DNA from: Lachnospiraceae bacterium
GTDB lineage: Bacteria; Bacillota; Clostridia; Lachnospirales; Lachnospiraceae
Assembly (NCBI GenBank): GCA_024691875.1
Contig: JAILNG010000014.1
Coordinates: 1 to 64,000 of the forward strand
Direction of reading: 5' to 3'
DNA length: 64,000 nt
Shown: positions 42,129-51,246 of the stretch, in pieces
Numbering within the stretch: the first letter of the stretch is position 1
Layout of the letters: every line of letters starts with the position of its first letter
Made by a program: the position numbers and the translations under genes
The notes under the pieces: generated by a model
The model's input: only the letters and a program-made list of their open reading frames with translations
Databases searched by the model: none
Told to the model about the DNA's origin: nothing

Positions 42129-43883
42129 ATGAACCCGGAAAAGCATCCGAACCCACAATTAAAGAGAAATAAAATTTTCAGCCTGGACGGTGACTGGCTT
42201 CTCAACGGTAGAAGCATCAAAATCCCTTTTTGTCCGGAATCCAAAGCTTCGGAGTTTAAAGGGGAGATCGGCTATGGTAAAAGAGAAAGCCTTGTATATG
42301 AAAAGAGCTTTGTGCTGCCCGAATATATGCACGAAGGAAGCCATACAAGGCTTCTTTTGCATGTAGACGGCGTGGATCAAAGGCATTTGGCTGTTCTTAA
42401 CGGCAGGGTGATAGGGAGTCGTACGGACGGTTATTTAAAAGCTGTTTATGACATTACAGGTAAGGTGGATCGTGAGAATGAGAATCTTCTTAAAATCCTT
42501 GCGGTTGATCCTGTGTCGACAGAACTTCCTTACGGAAAACAAAAACTGAAAAGAGGCGGAATGTGGTACACCCCTTTCAGCGGCATTTGGAAGAGCGTCT
42601 GGCTCGAAGCCGTTCCGGAAAAATATATAAAAGATTTTATGGTGGACGCGAACAAAGAAAACATTAAGTTTAAATTTAACTTCTCTGACTTTCAGGGTCA
42701 AAGCTTTGAGATCAGGGTGTTTCCGCCTGAATTAAAGAACAGGATCGAGCAGGAAATTGACGAAGAAAAGGAAGAATGTTGGATCATTTCCGGGGAGATC
42801 GGAAAGGATGTTCCGGAAAACGGCATTGAGATCAAACTGGCAGGACTCAAGTCCAATCTTGGAAATGATCTTCCGATAAAGGAATGGGATACAAAGGAGC
42901 CTTGGCTTTACGACATGGAGATCACTGCAGGTGCAGACGTTCTGCATTCATACTTTGGAATCAGAACCGTAGAAGAGAAAGAGATAGACGGAAAGGTACG
43001 GGTTCTTCTTAACGGGAAACCCATATTTCTCCATGGAGTTCTCGATCAGGGCTACTATACTGACGGTCTTTGCAGGCCTGCGGATGAAGCTGAGTACGAG
43101 AGAGACATATTGAGGATGAAAGCCTTGGGCTTCAACCTTTTAAGAAAACATGTAAAAACGGAAACAGACCTGTTCTACTACTATTGCGATATTAACGGAA
43201 TGCTTGTGATGCAGGATTTTGTTAATATGGGTAAATACAGGTATATTATAGACACTGTTCTTCCCACAGTAGGAGTGAAACTGACTGACGACAGGATCAG
43301 ACATGTGAGCAATTCCGCAAGAAAAAATTTTGAACAGCATGCATTGGGAGTCGTAAAAGAATTGCACAATCACCCGTCTGTCATTGCCTATACGATATTT
43401 AATGAGGGCTGGGGGCAGCACCGCGGCGACGATTACTATAAAATGCTGAAGGAATTGGAACCCGACCGTCTGTTTGACACTGCATCGGGCTGGTTTGACG
43501 TGAGAAAAACCGATTTTGACAGCAGACACATTTATTTCAGATTAAGAGATATTAAACCCTCAAAAAGATACAAAGGAAAGCCGATATTTATTACAGAATG
43601 CGGTGGTTACATGATGGCTGTGAAAGGTCATGTGTTTAATGAAAAGGCTACCTACGGATACGGAAAGTGTCAATCGACGGAAGAACTGACTGACAAGATC
43701 GAGGAGTTGTACGATAAAATGATCATACCCGGCATTAAAAACGGTGTTTGCGGATGCATATACACCCAGCTTTCCGATATCGAGGATGAGATTAACGGAC
43801 TCTACACCTATGACAGAGAGATCTGCAAGGTTGACGAGAAGAGAATGAAGGCGCTTGCCGATCGACTGCAGTCAGTCGAATAG
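42129..43883 (+). CDS. Glycoside hydrolase family 2, no signal peptide
   Basis: GMWYTPFSGIWKSVWLE, TIFNEGWGQH (acid/base), IFITECGGYM (nucleophile). Confidence 0.92.
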   Translation: MNPEKHPNPQLKRNKIFSLDGDWLLNGRSIKIPFCPESKASEFKGEIGYGKRESLVYEKSFVLPEYMHEGSHTRLLLHVDGVDQRHLAVLNGRVIGSRTDGYLKAVYDITGKVDRENENLLKILAVDPVSTELPYGKQKLKRGGMWYTPFSGIWKSVWLEAVPEKYIKDFMVDANKENIKFKFNFSDFQGQSFEIRVFPPELKNRIEQEIDEEKEECWIISGEIGKDVPENGIEIKLAGLKSNLGNDLPIKEWDTKEPWLYDMEITAGADVLHSYFGIRTVEEKEIDGKVRVLLNGKPIFLHGVLDQGYYTDGLCRPADEAEYERDILRMKALGFNLLRKHVKTETDLFYYYCDINGMLVMQDFVNMGKYRYIIDTVLPTVGVKLTDDRIRHVSNSARKNFEQHALGVVKELHNHPSVIAYTIFNEGWGQHRGDDYYKMLKELEPDRLFDTASGWFDVRKTDFDSRHIYFRLRDIKPSKRYKGKPIFITECGGYMMAVKGHVFNEKATYGYGKCQSTEELTDKIEELYDKMIIPGIKNGVCGCIYTQLSDIEDEINGLYTYDREICKVDEKRMKALADRLQSVE

Positions 43884-43895
43884 GAGGAAGAGATT

Positions 43896-44390
43896 TTGCA
43901 GATTAAGGATTCATCTTACAAATTGGTGATTTTAACCGCGGGATTGTCTGTGGTCCTTGTTTTGGGCGGATGCAGAAAAACCTGGTCACCCGCAAGAAAC
44001 ACTCCGACACCGACTCCGCCGGTCAGAGTCATAGATTATAATGACCCGAACAATGGAGATAACAAGGACAGTCAGCTTGTTCCGGTTACGACATTGTTCC
44101 CGGGCAGATATGGGCAGGAGGGCACTTTGACTCCCACACCTACGCACACCAATACTCCCACACCCACCCCGACTCCTAAGGGAGGAAGCAGCGGACCGGT
44201 TTATCCTACTGCCACACCTACACCGAGACCGACGCCCACTCCGACTCCAAAGCCTACTAATACCCCGAGACCAACAAGAGTTCCGCCTACACCTGTAGCA
44301 CCTACCAACGAGCCGACTGCGACTCCTACACCCGGTAGCGTGGAGTATGAATTGATCAGCGGAACGCCAACTCCGAGAGCCGGTAACTGA
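43896..44390 (+). CDS. Thr/Pro-rich low-complexity lipoprotein (TTG start)
   Basis: Hydrophobic N-terminus LVILTAGLSVVLVLGGC, then mostly TPTPTP repeats; RBS TAGGAGGAAG. Confidence 0.65.
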   Translation: MQIKDSSYKLVILTAGLSVVLVLGGCRKTWSPARNTPTPTPPVRVIDYNDPNNGDNKDSQLVPVTTLFPGRYGQEGTLTPTPTHTNTPTPTPTPKGGSSGPVYPTATPTPRPTPTPTPKPTNTPRPTRVPPTPVAPTNEPTATPTPGSVEYELISGTPTPRAGN

Positions 44391-44394
44391 TACG

Positions 44395-46905
44395 ATGGAT
44401 GAAGAGAACATTACCGTCACCGTTTCGGTAAGAAACCTGGTAGAGTTCATACTGAGATCGGGAGACATTGACAATACAAGATCGCACACTGATACGGATG
44501 CCATGCAGGAAGGTGCCAGGATACACAGAAAGATCCAAAAAAGCATGCCTGAAGGCTACAAAGCAGAGGTGCCTTTAAAAACCGTAAAGATACTTCAAAG
44601 AGAGGACAAAAAGGGAACTCTGGCACTGACTGTCGAAGGAAGAGCAGATGGCATATTTAAATTAAATCAAGATGTAATTATTGATGAAATTAAAAGTACG
44701 TATCTTTCTTTGGACAGGATCACTGAGGCTGTTCCTGTGCACGAGGCACAGGCAAAATGTTATGCGTGCATTTATGCGTCCGATGAGGAGCTTTCGGAGA
44801 TCGGTGTGCAGCTGACTTACTGTAACATTGAGAGTGAAGAGATAAAGAGATTTAACAGCACTTTTACTGCGGAAGAACTGAATGAATGGTTTGACGGTGT
44901 TGTAAAAGAATACGCCAAATGGCTATATTGGGAAGCGGACTGGAAAAAGATAAGAAACGAAAGCGTTAAAGGTCTTGAATTCCCTTTTCCTTACAGGCCC
45001 GGACAGAGAGAACTGGTAGGAAATGTATATAAAACGATTTCAAGAGGAAGGAAGCTTTTTATCGAAGCTCCTACAGGAGTAGGAAAGACTGTTTCCACGG
45101 TTTTTCCGTCTGTTTGGAGTGTGGGAGAAGGAAAAGCCTCCAAAATTTTTTATTTAACGGCCAAAACAATAGCCCGAACCGTAGCGGAGGATACCTTTGC
45201 ACTTTTGGGCACAAAAGGGCTGAAATTCAGATATGTGACACTTACTGCCAAAGAAAAGATCTGTGTTTTGGAAAAACCCGACTGTAATCCCAAAGCTTGC
45301 CCCAGAGCCTGTGGCCATGAGGATAGAGTGAATGACTGCGTGTTTGATCTTTTAACACATGAAGAAGAAATAAATCGTGATTTAATTTTAAAATATGCAG
45401 AAAAACACAATGTCTGTCCTTTTGAAATGAGCCTGGATGTCAGTCTTTGGGCAGATGCGGTGATCTGCGATTACAATTATGCATTCGATCCGGATGCCTG
45501 TTTGAAACGTTTCTTTTCCGAGGACAAAAAGAATGACTTTATATTCCTTATAGATGAGGCACACAATCTTTTGGAACGATCCAGAGAGATGTATAGCGCC
45601 GAATTGATCAAGGAAGACTTTTTGACTGTAAAAAAAGAGGTTGCTCCTTTAAACAAGAGACTTGAAAAACAACTTGACCAGTGCAATAAGGCATTGCTTT
45701 CGCTGAAAAGGGAATGCGATGATTTTCAGGTATGGGATCTGGCTGATGATCTATATAATAAGATATTAAGAGCATTTTCTGTATTTGAGGATTTTTTGGA
45801 CAGCACACCCGGAGGCTTTGAAGGAAAAGATGATGCGTTGGATCTTTTCTTTGACATGAGAAGATTTCTGGAAGTCTACGAGGGAATGGATGATGCCTAC
45901 AGGATCTACACCGATTACACCGAAAAAGGAAACTTCCGCATCAAGCTTCTTTGTATGGAGCCTGCAGCCAAACTGAAAAAGATAATGGGAAACACCAAAG
46001 CCTCAATTCTGTTCAGCGCCACGCTTCTTCCGATGAACTACTACAAAGAACAACTGGGCGGAAATGAAGACGATTATGCGATCTATGCGCCATCTCCCTT
46101 TTCTGCTGAGAAGAGAGTGATCATGATCGGAAGAGATGTTTCAACAAGATACGTAAGGCGCACTAGGGAAGAGTACCTTAAGGTTGCGAGCTATATAGAG
46201 GACTTTGTGAAAGCCAAAAAAGGAAACTATATGGTTTTCTTCAGCTCATATAAAATGATGGAAGACGTGTTGGCGGCTTCCGACAGACTACAAGAGTGGT
46301 ATGTTGGAAATAAAGAAGAGGCTCTTGATAAGGTTGACGATGAAAAACAGGCTGAAAAAGATAGTTACGATTTAGCTGAAAAAATAGTCGGAAATGACAA
46401 ATCAGGATTTGACAAAAGTGCTTGCGATGACAAAAAAGTCATTGAAATTATTATCCAAAGACGTGATATGAATGAAAAGGAGAAAGAAGAGTTCCTTGGA
46501 GCATTTAAGGAAAAGCCCGATTCTACTCTTGTCGGATTTGCGGTTATGGGAGGTGTTTTTTCGGAAGGGATCGACCTTACGGGAGACAGACTTAACGGAG
46601 CCGTGATAGTGGGATGCGGACTGCCTATGGTGGGAAACGAAAAAGAACTCTTTAAATTTTATTTTGATGAAAAATCGGGAACCGGGTTTGAGTACGCTTA
46701 TCTCTATCCCGGAATGAATAAAGTCATGCAGTCCGCGGGGCGTGTCATCAGAACTGTTGATGACGTGGGGGCGATCCTGCTGCTGGATGAACGTTTTGGA
46801 AATTCTCAATACACCGAGCTTTTTCCCAGAGAATGGTTTCCTTACGTTACCGTTAACCTGAACACAATGAAAGAGAGGTTAAAAGATTTCTATGACAGAC
46901 AATAA
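44395..46905 (+). CDS. PD-(D/E)XK (Cas4/RecB-like) nuclease fused to XPD/DinG-type helicase
   Basis: Nuclease motifs GRADGIF...VIIDEIKST...HEAQAKCYA; helicase Walker A EAPTGVGKT, FeS-type cysteines CVLEKPDCNPKACPRAC, DEAH box LIDEAHN. Confidence 0.88.
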   Translation: MDEENITVTVSVRNLVEFILRSGDIDNTRSHTDTDAMQEGARIHRKIQKSMPEGYKAEVPLKTVKILQREDKKGTLALTVEGRADGIFKLNQDVIIDEIKSTYLSLDRITEAVPVHEAQAKCYACIYASDEELSEIGVQLTYCNIESEEIKRFNSTFTAEELNEWFDGVVKEYAKWLYWEADWKKIRNESVKGLEFPFPYRPGQRELVGNVYKTISRGRKLFIEAPTGVGKTVSTVFPSVWSVGEGKASKIFYLTAKTIARTVAEDTFALLGTKGLKFRYVTLTAKEKICVLEKPDCNPKACPRACGHEDRVNDCVFDLLTHEEEINRDLILKYAEKHNVCPFEMSLDVSLWADAVICDYNYAFDPDACLKRFFSEDKKNDFIFLIDEAHNLLERSREMYSAELIKEDFLTVKKEVAPLNKRLEKQLDQCNKALLSLKRECDDFQVWDLADDLYNKILRAFSVFEDFLDSTPGGFEGKDDALDLFFDMRRFLEVYEGMDDAYRIYTDYTEKGNFRIKLLCMEPAAKLKKIMGNTKASILFSATLLPMNYYKEQLGGNEDDYAIYAPSPFSAEKRVIMIGRDVSTRYVRRTREEYLKVASYIEDFVKAKKGNYMVFFSSYKMMEDVLAASDRLQEWYVGNKEEALDKVDDEKQAEKDSYDLAEKIVGNDKSGFDKSACDDKKVIEIIIQRRDMNEKEKEEFLGAFKEKPDSTLVGFAVMGGVFSEGIDLTGDRLNGAVIVGCGLPMVGNEKELFKFYFDEKSGTGFEYAYLYPGMNKVMQSAGRVIRTVDDVGAILLLDERFGNSQYTELFPREWFPYVTVNLNTMKERLKDFYDRQ

Positions 46906-47728
46906 TACAATATATGCGGGGACCGGCGTTGCCACCGCCGTTATCTGTTTTCTTATTATGTTTAATGCGGAATCCCTGATCTGGCCTTTGATCTTTTGTG
47001 CATTGGTGATCGCTGTGGGAACCTGGGCTGTGATAAAAGCGGGAGACGGGCTGGAAGGACTTTTCATTTTTTCGGCGATCAATTTTGCTTATCCCGGAGT
47101 CAGACTTCTTTTTGATCTTTCGGCCAAAACCACTTCGGGAATCATTCCTTCTTTAAATGTTTTGGCTGTAATGCTTTCATGGGCGATTCCTTTTGTGTGG
47201 TCTGTTATATATGCGCTTTCCGCTCACGATGTCGAGAGAAACGGCTTTGCTGTCTGGTTCAGATCGCAGTCGATCATGATGGGACTTGGATATATTGCCT
47301 TCATGATCTTCTGGCTTTTTTATTACAACACTGCTTATCACGAAGAAGGTGCTTCATCTCAGTTGATTCCTTTTGCAACTTTTGCCGGTTATTTGGAAGC
47401 GGTCATCATGGGAAATATTTCCTGGAAGGTTCTGGCACTCTATTTTGTTTTTGCCGGAGCGATCTTTATCCCGTTCGGTTTCCTTGTTTCTATTGCGCTT
47501 TCGAGATTTAATGTTCTCGTGAGACTGGCGGTTGCCTTGTTTTTTCCGTTGCTCACCGAACTTATTCAGCTCTGGAGCGGTAAAAATTTGTTTGACATTG
47601 ATGATATAATAATTGGGTTCGTAGGAGGAGCGCTGGGAATACTGATCCACAACATCCTTGATGCCGTTTTTCTTGAGATCTGCGGAAGGAGCTGCACGGG
47701 AAAGCCCAAGAGATACTCCTTTGAGTAA
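46892..47728 (+). CDS. Multi-TM membrane protein with VanZ-like C-terminus
   Basis: RFNVLVRLAVALFFPLLTELIQLWSGKNLFDIDDIIIGFVGGALGILI; overlaps the helicase 3' end by 14 nt. Confidence 0.7.
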   Translation: MTDNNTIYAGTGVATAVICFLIMFNAESLIWPLIFCALVIAVGTWAVIKAGDGLEGLFIFSAINFAYPGVRLLFDLSAKTTSGIIPSLNVLAVMLSWAIPFVWSVIYALSAHDVERNGFAVWFRSQSIMMGLGYIAFMIFWLFYYNTAYHEEGASSQLIPFATFAGYLEAVIMGNISWKVLALYFVFAGAIFIPFGFLVSIALSRFNVLVRLAVALFFPLLTELIQLWSGKNLFDIDDIIIGFVGGALGILIHNILDAVFLEICGRSCTGKPKRYSFE

Positions 47729-47788
47729 GGAAATTCATTAATTAATAAAAGAAAAATTCAAGATGAAAGATGAAGAGAGGTAAATTTA

Positions 47789-48499
47789 ATGCGAATTATC
47801 GAAGCGAAAGACTATGCAGACATGAGCCGTAAGGCGGCAAACGTGATCTCTGCGCAGGTTATCCTTGAGCCCCGTTCGGTTTTGGGGCTTGCAACCGGAT
47901 CAACACCCATCGGAGCCTACAAACAGCTGATCGACTGGTACAATAAGGGGGATATAGATTTCTCCCAGACAAAATCAGTGAATCTCGACGAATACATCGG
48001 GCTTGACGGCTCGAATGACCAGAGCTATCGCTATTTTATGAACACCAATTTTTTTGACGGTATCAATATTAAAAAAGAAAACACTTTTGTACCCAACGGT
48101 AAAGCTCCCGACATGGAAGCGGAATGCAAGAGATACGATGAACTGATCAAATCCCTCGGTGGTATCGATCTGCAGCTTCTCGGCATCGGACACGACGGAC
48201 ACATAGGGTTCAACGAGCCTGGTGCTGCTTTTGAAAAGACTACGCACATTGTTGAACTTGAAGAAGCAACCATCAAAGCAAATGCCAGATTTTTCGGGTC
48301 TGAGGAAAAGGTACCCAAAAAAGCGATAACAATGGGCATCAAATCCATTATGCAGGCTAAAAAGCTTCTTTTGATCGCTAACGGACCGGACAAAAAGGAT
48401 ATTGTGGAAAAGGCTTTACACGGACCCGTTACTCCCATGGTTCCCGCGTCTATCCTGCAGTTCCATCCCAATCTGACGGTGGTTTATTGCTTTAATTAG
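47789..48499 (+). CDS. nagB: Glucosamine-6-phosphate deaminase
   Basis: LGLATGSTPIGAYKQLI, NLDEYIGLDGSNDQSYRYFMN, GIGHDGHIGFNEPG. Confidence 0.96.
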   Translation: MRIIEAKDYADMSRKAANVISAQVILEPRSVLGLATGSTPIGAYKQLIDWYNKGDIDFSQTKSVNLDEYIGLDGSNDQSYRYFMNTNFFDGINIKKENTFVPNGKAPDMEAECKRYDELIKSLGGIDLQLLGIGHDGHIGFNEPGAAFEKTTHIVELEEATIKANARFFGSEEKVPKKAITMGIKSIMQAKKLLLIANGPDKKDIVEKALHGPVTPMVPASILQFHPNLTVVYCFN

Positions 48500-48549
48500 G
48501 TATCGTTTTGTGATGACAGGTTCAACGTTGATTTTCAGGAGTGTCCAAA

Positions 48550-49650
48550 ATGAACATTTTTTATGAAGGAAAGTTCGTAAAAGGAGAATTCGAAACAAAG
48601 GACGGAAGGTTTTCTGCCGTCCGTGTGCTCGGAGAAGAAGACCCCAAAGACAAAGACTACGCCGTTCCCGGCTATCTTGACATTCACACCCACGGCAGAA
48701 GCGGAGAAGACTTCAGCTTTGTTGACGACCAAAAACTGGAAAAGCTCACGAAAGCATATGCCTGCTGTGGCGTTACATCCGTTTTGGCGACTACGATGAC
48801 GAATGAGCCGAAGGCTGTGGAGATTTCGATCGAGGCGGCGGGAAGAGCCGCAAGCCGCGAACCGAAGGCGGGTGAAGCAAGAGTCCTGGGCGTTCACATG
48901 GAAGGCCCTTTTTTGGGAAAAGACAAAAAGGGAGCCCATGATGAAAATTTCTTGTGGGAATTTGACAAAATTTGGTTAGATAAAATAATAGAAAAAAGTA
49001 ATAATAGCATCAGGATCATTTCGGTGGATCCCAATCTCAAAGATTCATCCGATTTTATCAGAGAGTACACAAAGCGCGGGATCGTGATCTCTATCGCTCA
49101 CACGAGCGCAGATTATGAGACTGCTCTTAGGGCTGCGGATGCCGGGGCGGATCACGTGACTCATCTGTTTAATGCTATGAATCCGTTAAACCACAGAGCG
49201 CCGGGAGTGATCGGAGCGGCTTTTGACAGGCAGCTTTTTTCTGAGATCATCTGTGACGGGATCCATGTGAAGCCTACGCTGATAAGGATGTGGTTTAAAC
49301 TCATGGCGGACAGGATGATAATTATTTCGGATTCCATGCAGGCGGCGGGATTAAAAGACGGCAAGTACTCTTTGGGAGGACTTGATGTTTTCGTGAAGGA
49401 CGGGAAAGCCGTTCAGGAGAATGGAACCATCGCCGGATCGGTAACAGACGTCGGGACCGAAGTGAGAAATGTGATCAATTACGGCGTGAGCCGTGAAGAG
49501 GCTGTTCTGGCCGCTACCTTTAATGCTGCGCGTTCCATAGGAGCATCTGATAAGGTGGGCAGGATAGCAAAAGGCTGTGCAGCGGATTACCTCATTACGG
49601 ATGAGGGTCTGAATATAAAGAATGTTATTATTAACGGGAGGACAATTTAA
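48550..49650 (+). CDS. nagA: N-acetylglucosamine-6-phosphate deacetylase
   Basis: PGYLDIHTHGRSGEDF, GVHMEGPF, AHTSADYETALRAADAGADHVTHLFNAM. GTG at 48541 is an alternative start. Confidence 0.95.
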   Translation: MNIFYEGKFVKGEFETKDGRFSAVRVLGEEDPKDKDYAVPGYLDIHTHGRSGEDFSFVDDQKLEKLTKAYACCGVTSVLATTMTNEPKAVEISIEAAGRAASREPKAGEARVLGVHMEGPFLGKDKKGAHDENFLWEFDKIWLDKIIEKSNNSIRIISVDPNLKDSSDFIREYTKRGIVISIAHTSADYETALRAADAGADHVTHLFNAMNPLNHRAPGVIGAAFDRQLFSEIICDGIHVKPTLIRMWFKLMADRMIIISDSMQAAGLKDGKYSLGGLDVFVKDGKAVQENGTIAGSVTDVGTEVRNVINYGVSREEAVLAATFNAARSIGASDKVGRIAKGCAADYLITDEGLNIKNVIINGRTI

Positions 49651-51125
49651 TGTATTATTTAGGTGTGGATCTCGGAACATCTTCCATAAAGCTTGTTGTA
49701 ATGGATGAAAAGGGTGCTATTCAGGCAACTGCGGGAGCAGAGTACGGGCTCAGCTTTCCGAAGCCCGGCTGGTCGGAGCAGAGCCCCGCAGACTGGGTTA
49801 AGGGAATGAAGGAGAGCTTTAAGAAACTTTCCGAAAAGATCGATCTGAAAAAGGTAAAGGGCATCAGCTTCGGCGGACAGATGCACGGACTTGTTATCCT
49901 GGATGAAAAGGACAATGTCATCAGACCCGCTATCCTTTGGAACGACGGAAGAACCCAGAAGGAATGTGATTATCTCAACAAGACTGTCGGAAGAGAAAAG
50001 ATCTCTTCTTACACTGCAAACATGGCTCTTACAGGCTTTACAGCACCCAAGATCCTTTGGGTAAAGGAAAATGAGCCCGAGAACTTTAAAAAGATCTGCA
50101 AGATCATGCTTCCCAAGGACTATCTTGCTTATGTTCTTACAGGCGTTCATTGCACGGATTACTCCGATGCGTCCGGAATGCTTCTTCTTGACGTAAAGAA
50201 CAAGTGCTGGTCCAAGGAGATGATGGAACTTTGCGATGTTAAGGAAAATCAGCTTGCAAAGCTCTATGAAAGCTATGATGTTGTAGGAACCGTTAAGGCT
50301 GACATGGCAGCAGAGCTGGGACTCGGAGCTGACGTTAAGGTTACGGCAGGTGCGGGAGACAATGCTGCAGGTGCTATCGGAACAGGTACCGTCAAGAACG
50401 GAATGACGATCGTTTCCCTCGGAACCAGCGGAACCGTATTCACAGCAAGTGACAAGTTCGCTGTGGATGACAAGAACGCTCTTCACATGTTTGCTCATGC
50501 AAACGGAAAGTATCATCTTATGGGATGCATGCTTTCAGCGGCCTCTTCAAATAAATGGTGGATGGATGAGATCATCGGAACGAAGGATTACGCAGGCGAG
50601 CAGAAGAAGATCGGTGCACTCGGTGAAAACCACGTTTACTATCTGCCTTATCTTATGGGCGAGCGTACACCTCACAACAATCCCAATGCAAGAGGAAGCT
50701 TTGTGGGTATGACAATGGACACAACACGTTCAGACATGACACTTGCCGTTCTTGAAGGCGTTACTTTCGCACTTCGTGATTCCCTTGAGATCGCTCGTTC
50801 TCTCGGCGTTAAGATCGACACCATCCGTGCTACGGGCGGCGGTGCAAAGAGCCCTCTTTGGAGACAGCTCCTTGCAAACATCATGAACGTTAACGTTGAG
50901 ATCATGAACAGCGAAGAAGGTCCCGGATACGGTGCTGCGATCCTTGCTGCTGTAGGCTGCGGAGAGTACGCAAGCGTTGAAGAAGCTACCGATAAGATCG
51001 TAAAGGTTTCCGAAAAGCTTTCTCCCGATGCGGATCTGGTTAAGAAGTACGAAGTTAAGTACAACGTTTGGAAGAAGATCTATCCCGCACTCAAGGATGT
51101 TTTTGACGATGTTGCGACAAAGTGA
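49650..51125 (+). CDS. xylB: Xylulokinase (FGGY family)
   Basis: LGVDLGTSSIKLVV, SFGGQMHGLVIL, WNDGRTQKECD, GAGDNAAGAIGTG; overlaps the nagA stop (TAATG). Confidence 0.92.
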   Translation: MYYLGVDLGTSSIKLVVMDEKGAIQATAGAEYGLSFPKPGWSEQSPADWVKGMKESFKKLSEKIDLKKVKGISFGGQMHGLVILDEKDNVIRPAILWNDGRTQKECDYLNKTVGREKISSYTANMALTGFTAPKILWVKENEPENFKKICKIMLPKDYLAYVLTGVHCTDYSDASGMLLLDVKNKCWSKEMMELCDVKENQLAKLYESYDVVGTVKADMAAELGLGADVKVTAGAGDNAAGAIGTGTVKNGMTIVSLGTSGTVFTASDKFAVDDKNALHMFAHANGKYHLMGCMLSAASSNKWWMDEIIGTKDYAGEQKKIGALGENHVYYLPYLMGERTPHNNPNARGSFVGMTMDTTRSDMTLAVLEGVTFALRDSLEIARSLGVKIDTIRATGGGAKSPLWRQLLANIMNVNVEIMNSEEGPGYGAAILAAVGCGEYASVEEATDKIVKVSEKLSPDADLVKKYEVKYNVWKKIYPALKDVFDDVATK

Positions 51126-51177
51126 TGCGGAGATCGCTGAACAAACGACAGAAATGAATTTAAACAATCTCTAAATT

Positions 51178-51202
51178 TAAGGGCGGATTTGTTCCGCCCT
51201 TA
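51178..51202 (+). terminator. Hairpin downstream of xylB (weak terminator or mRNA 3' stabiliser)
   Basis: TAAGGGCGGA-TTTGT-TCCGCCCTTA, 10-bp stem, poor U-tract. Confidence 0.6.
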
Positions 51203-51246
51203 TGTTATACTTTACGATACAACTATCATTAAAGTGAGGTTTACAC

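Noticed and set aside
43986-44340. CRISPR or tandem minisatellite array
   Set aside because: Repetition is a coding Thr/Pro low-complexity tract with degenerate codons, no fixed repeat-spacer unit.
44395-47728. Anti-phage defence system around the nuclease-helicase
   Set aside because: Neighbours are a repeat lipoprotein, a VanZ-like protein and nag genes; no toxin, methylase or mobile-element signals support a defence island.
49659-50516. 285-aa minus-strand ORF opposite xylB
   Set aside because: Shadow frame of the FGGY kinase; no recognisable domain.
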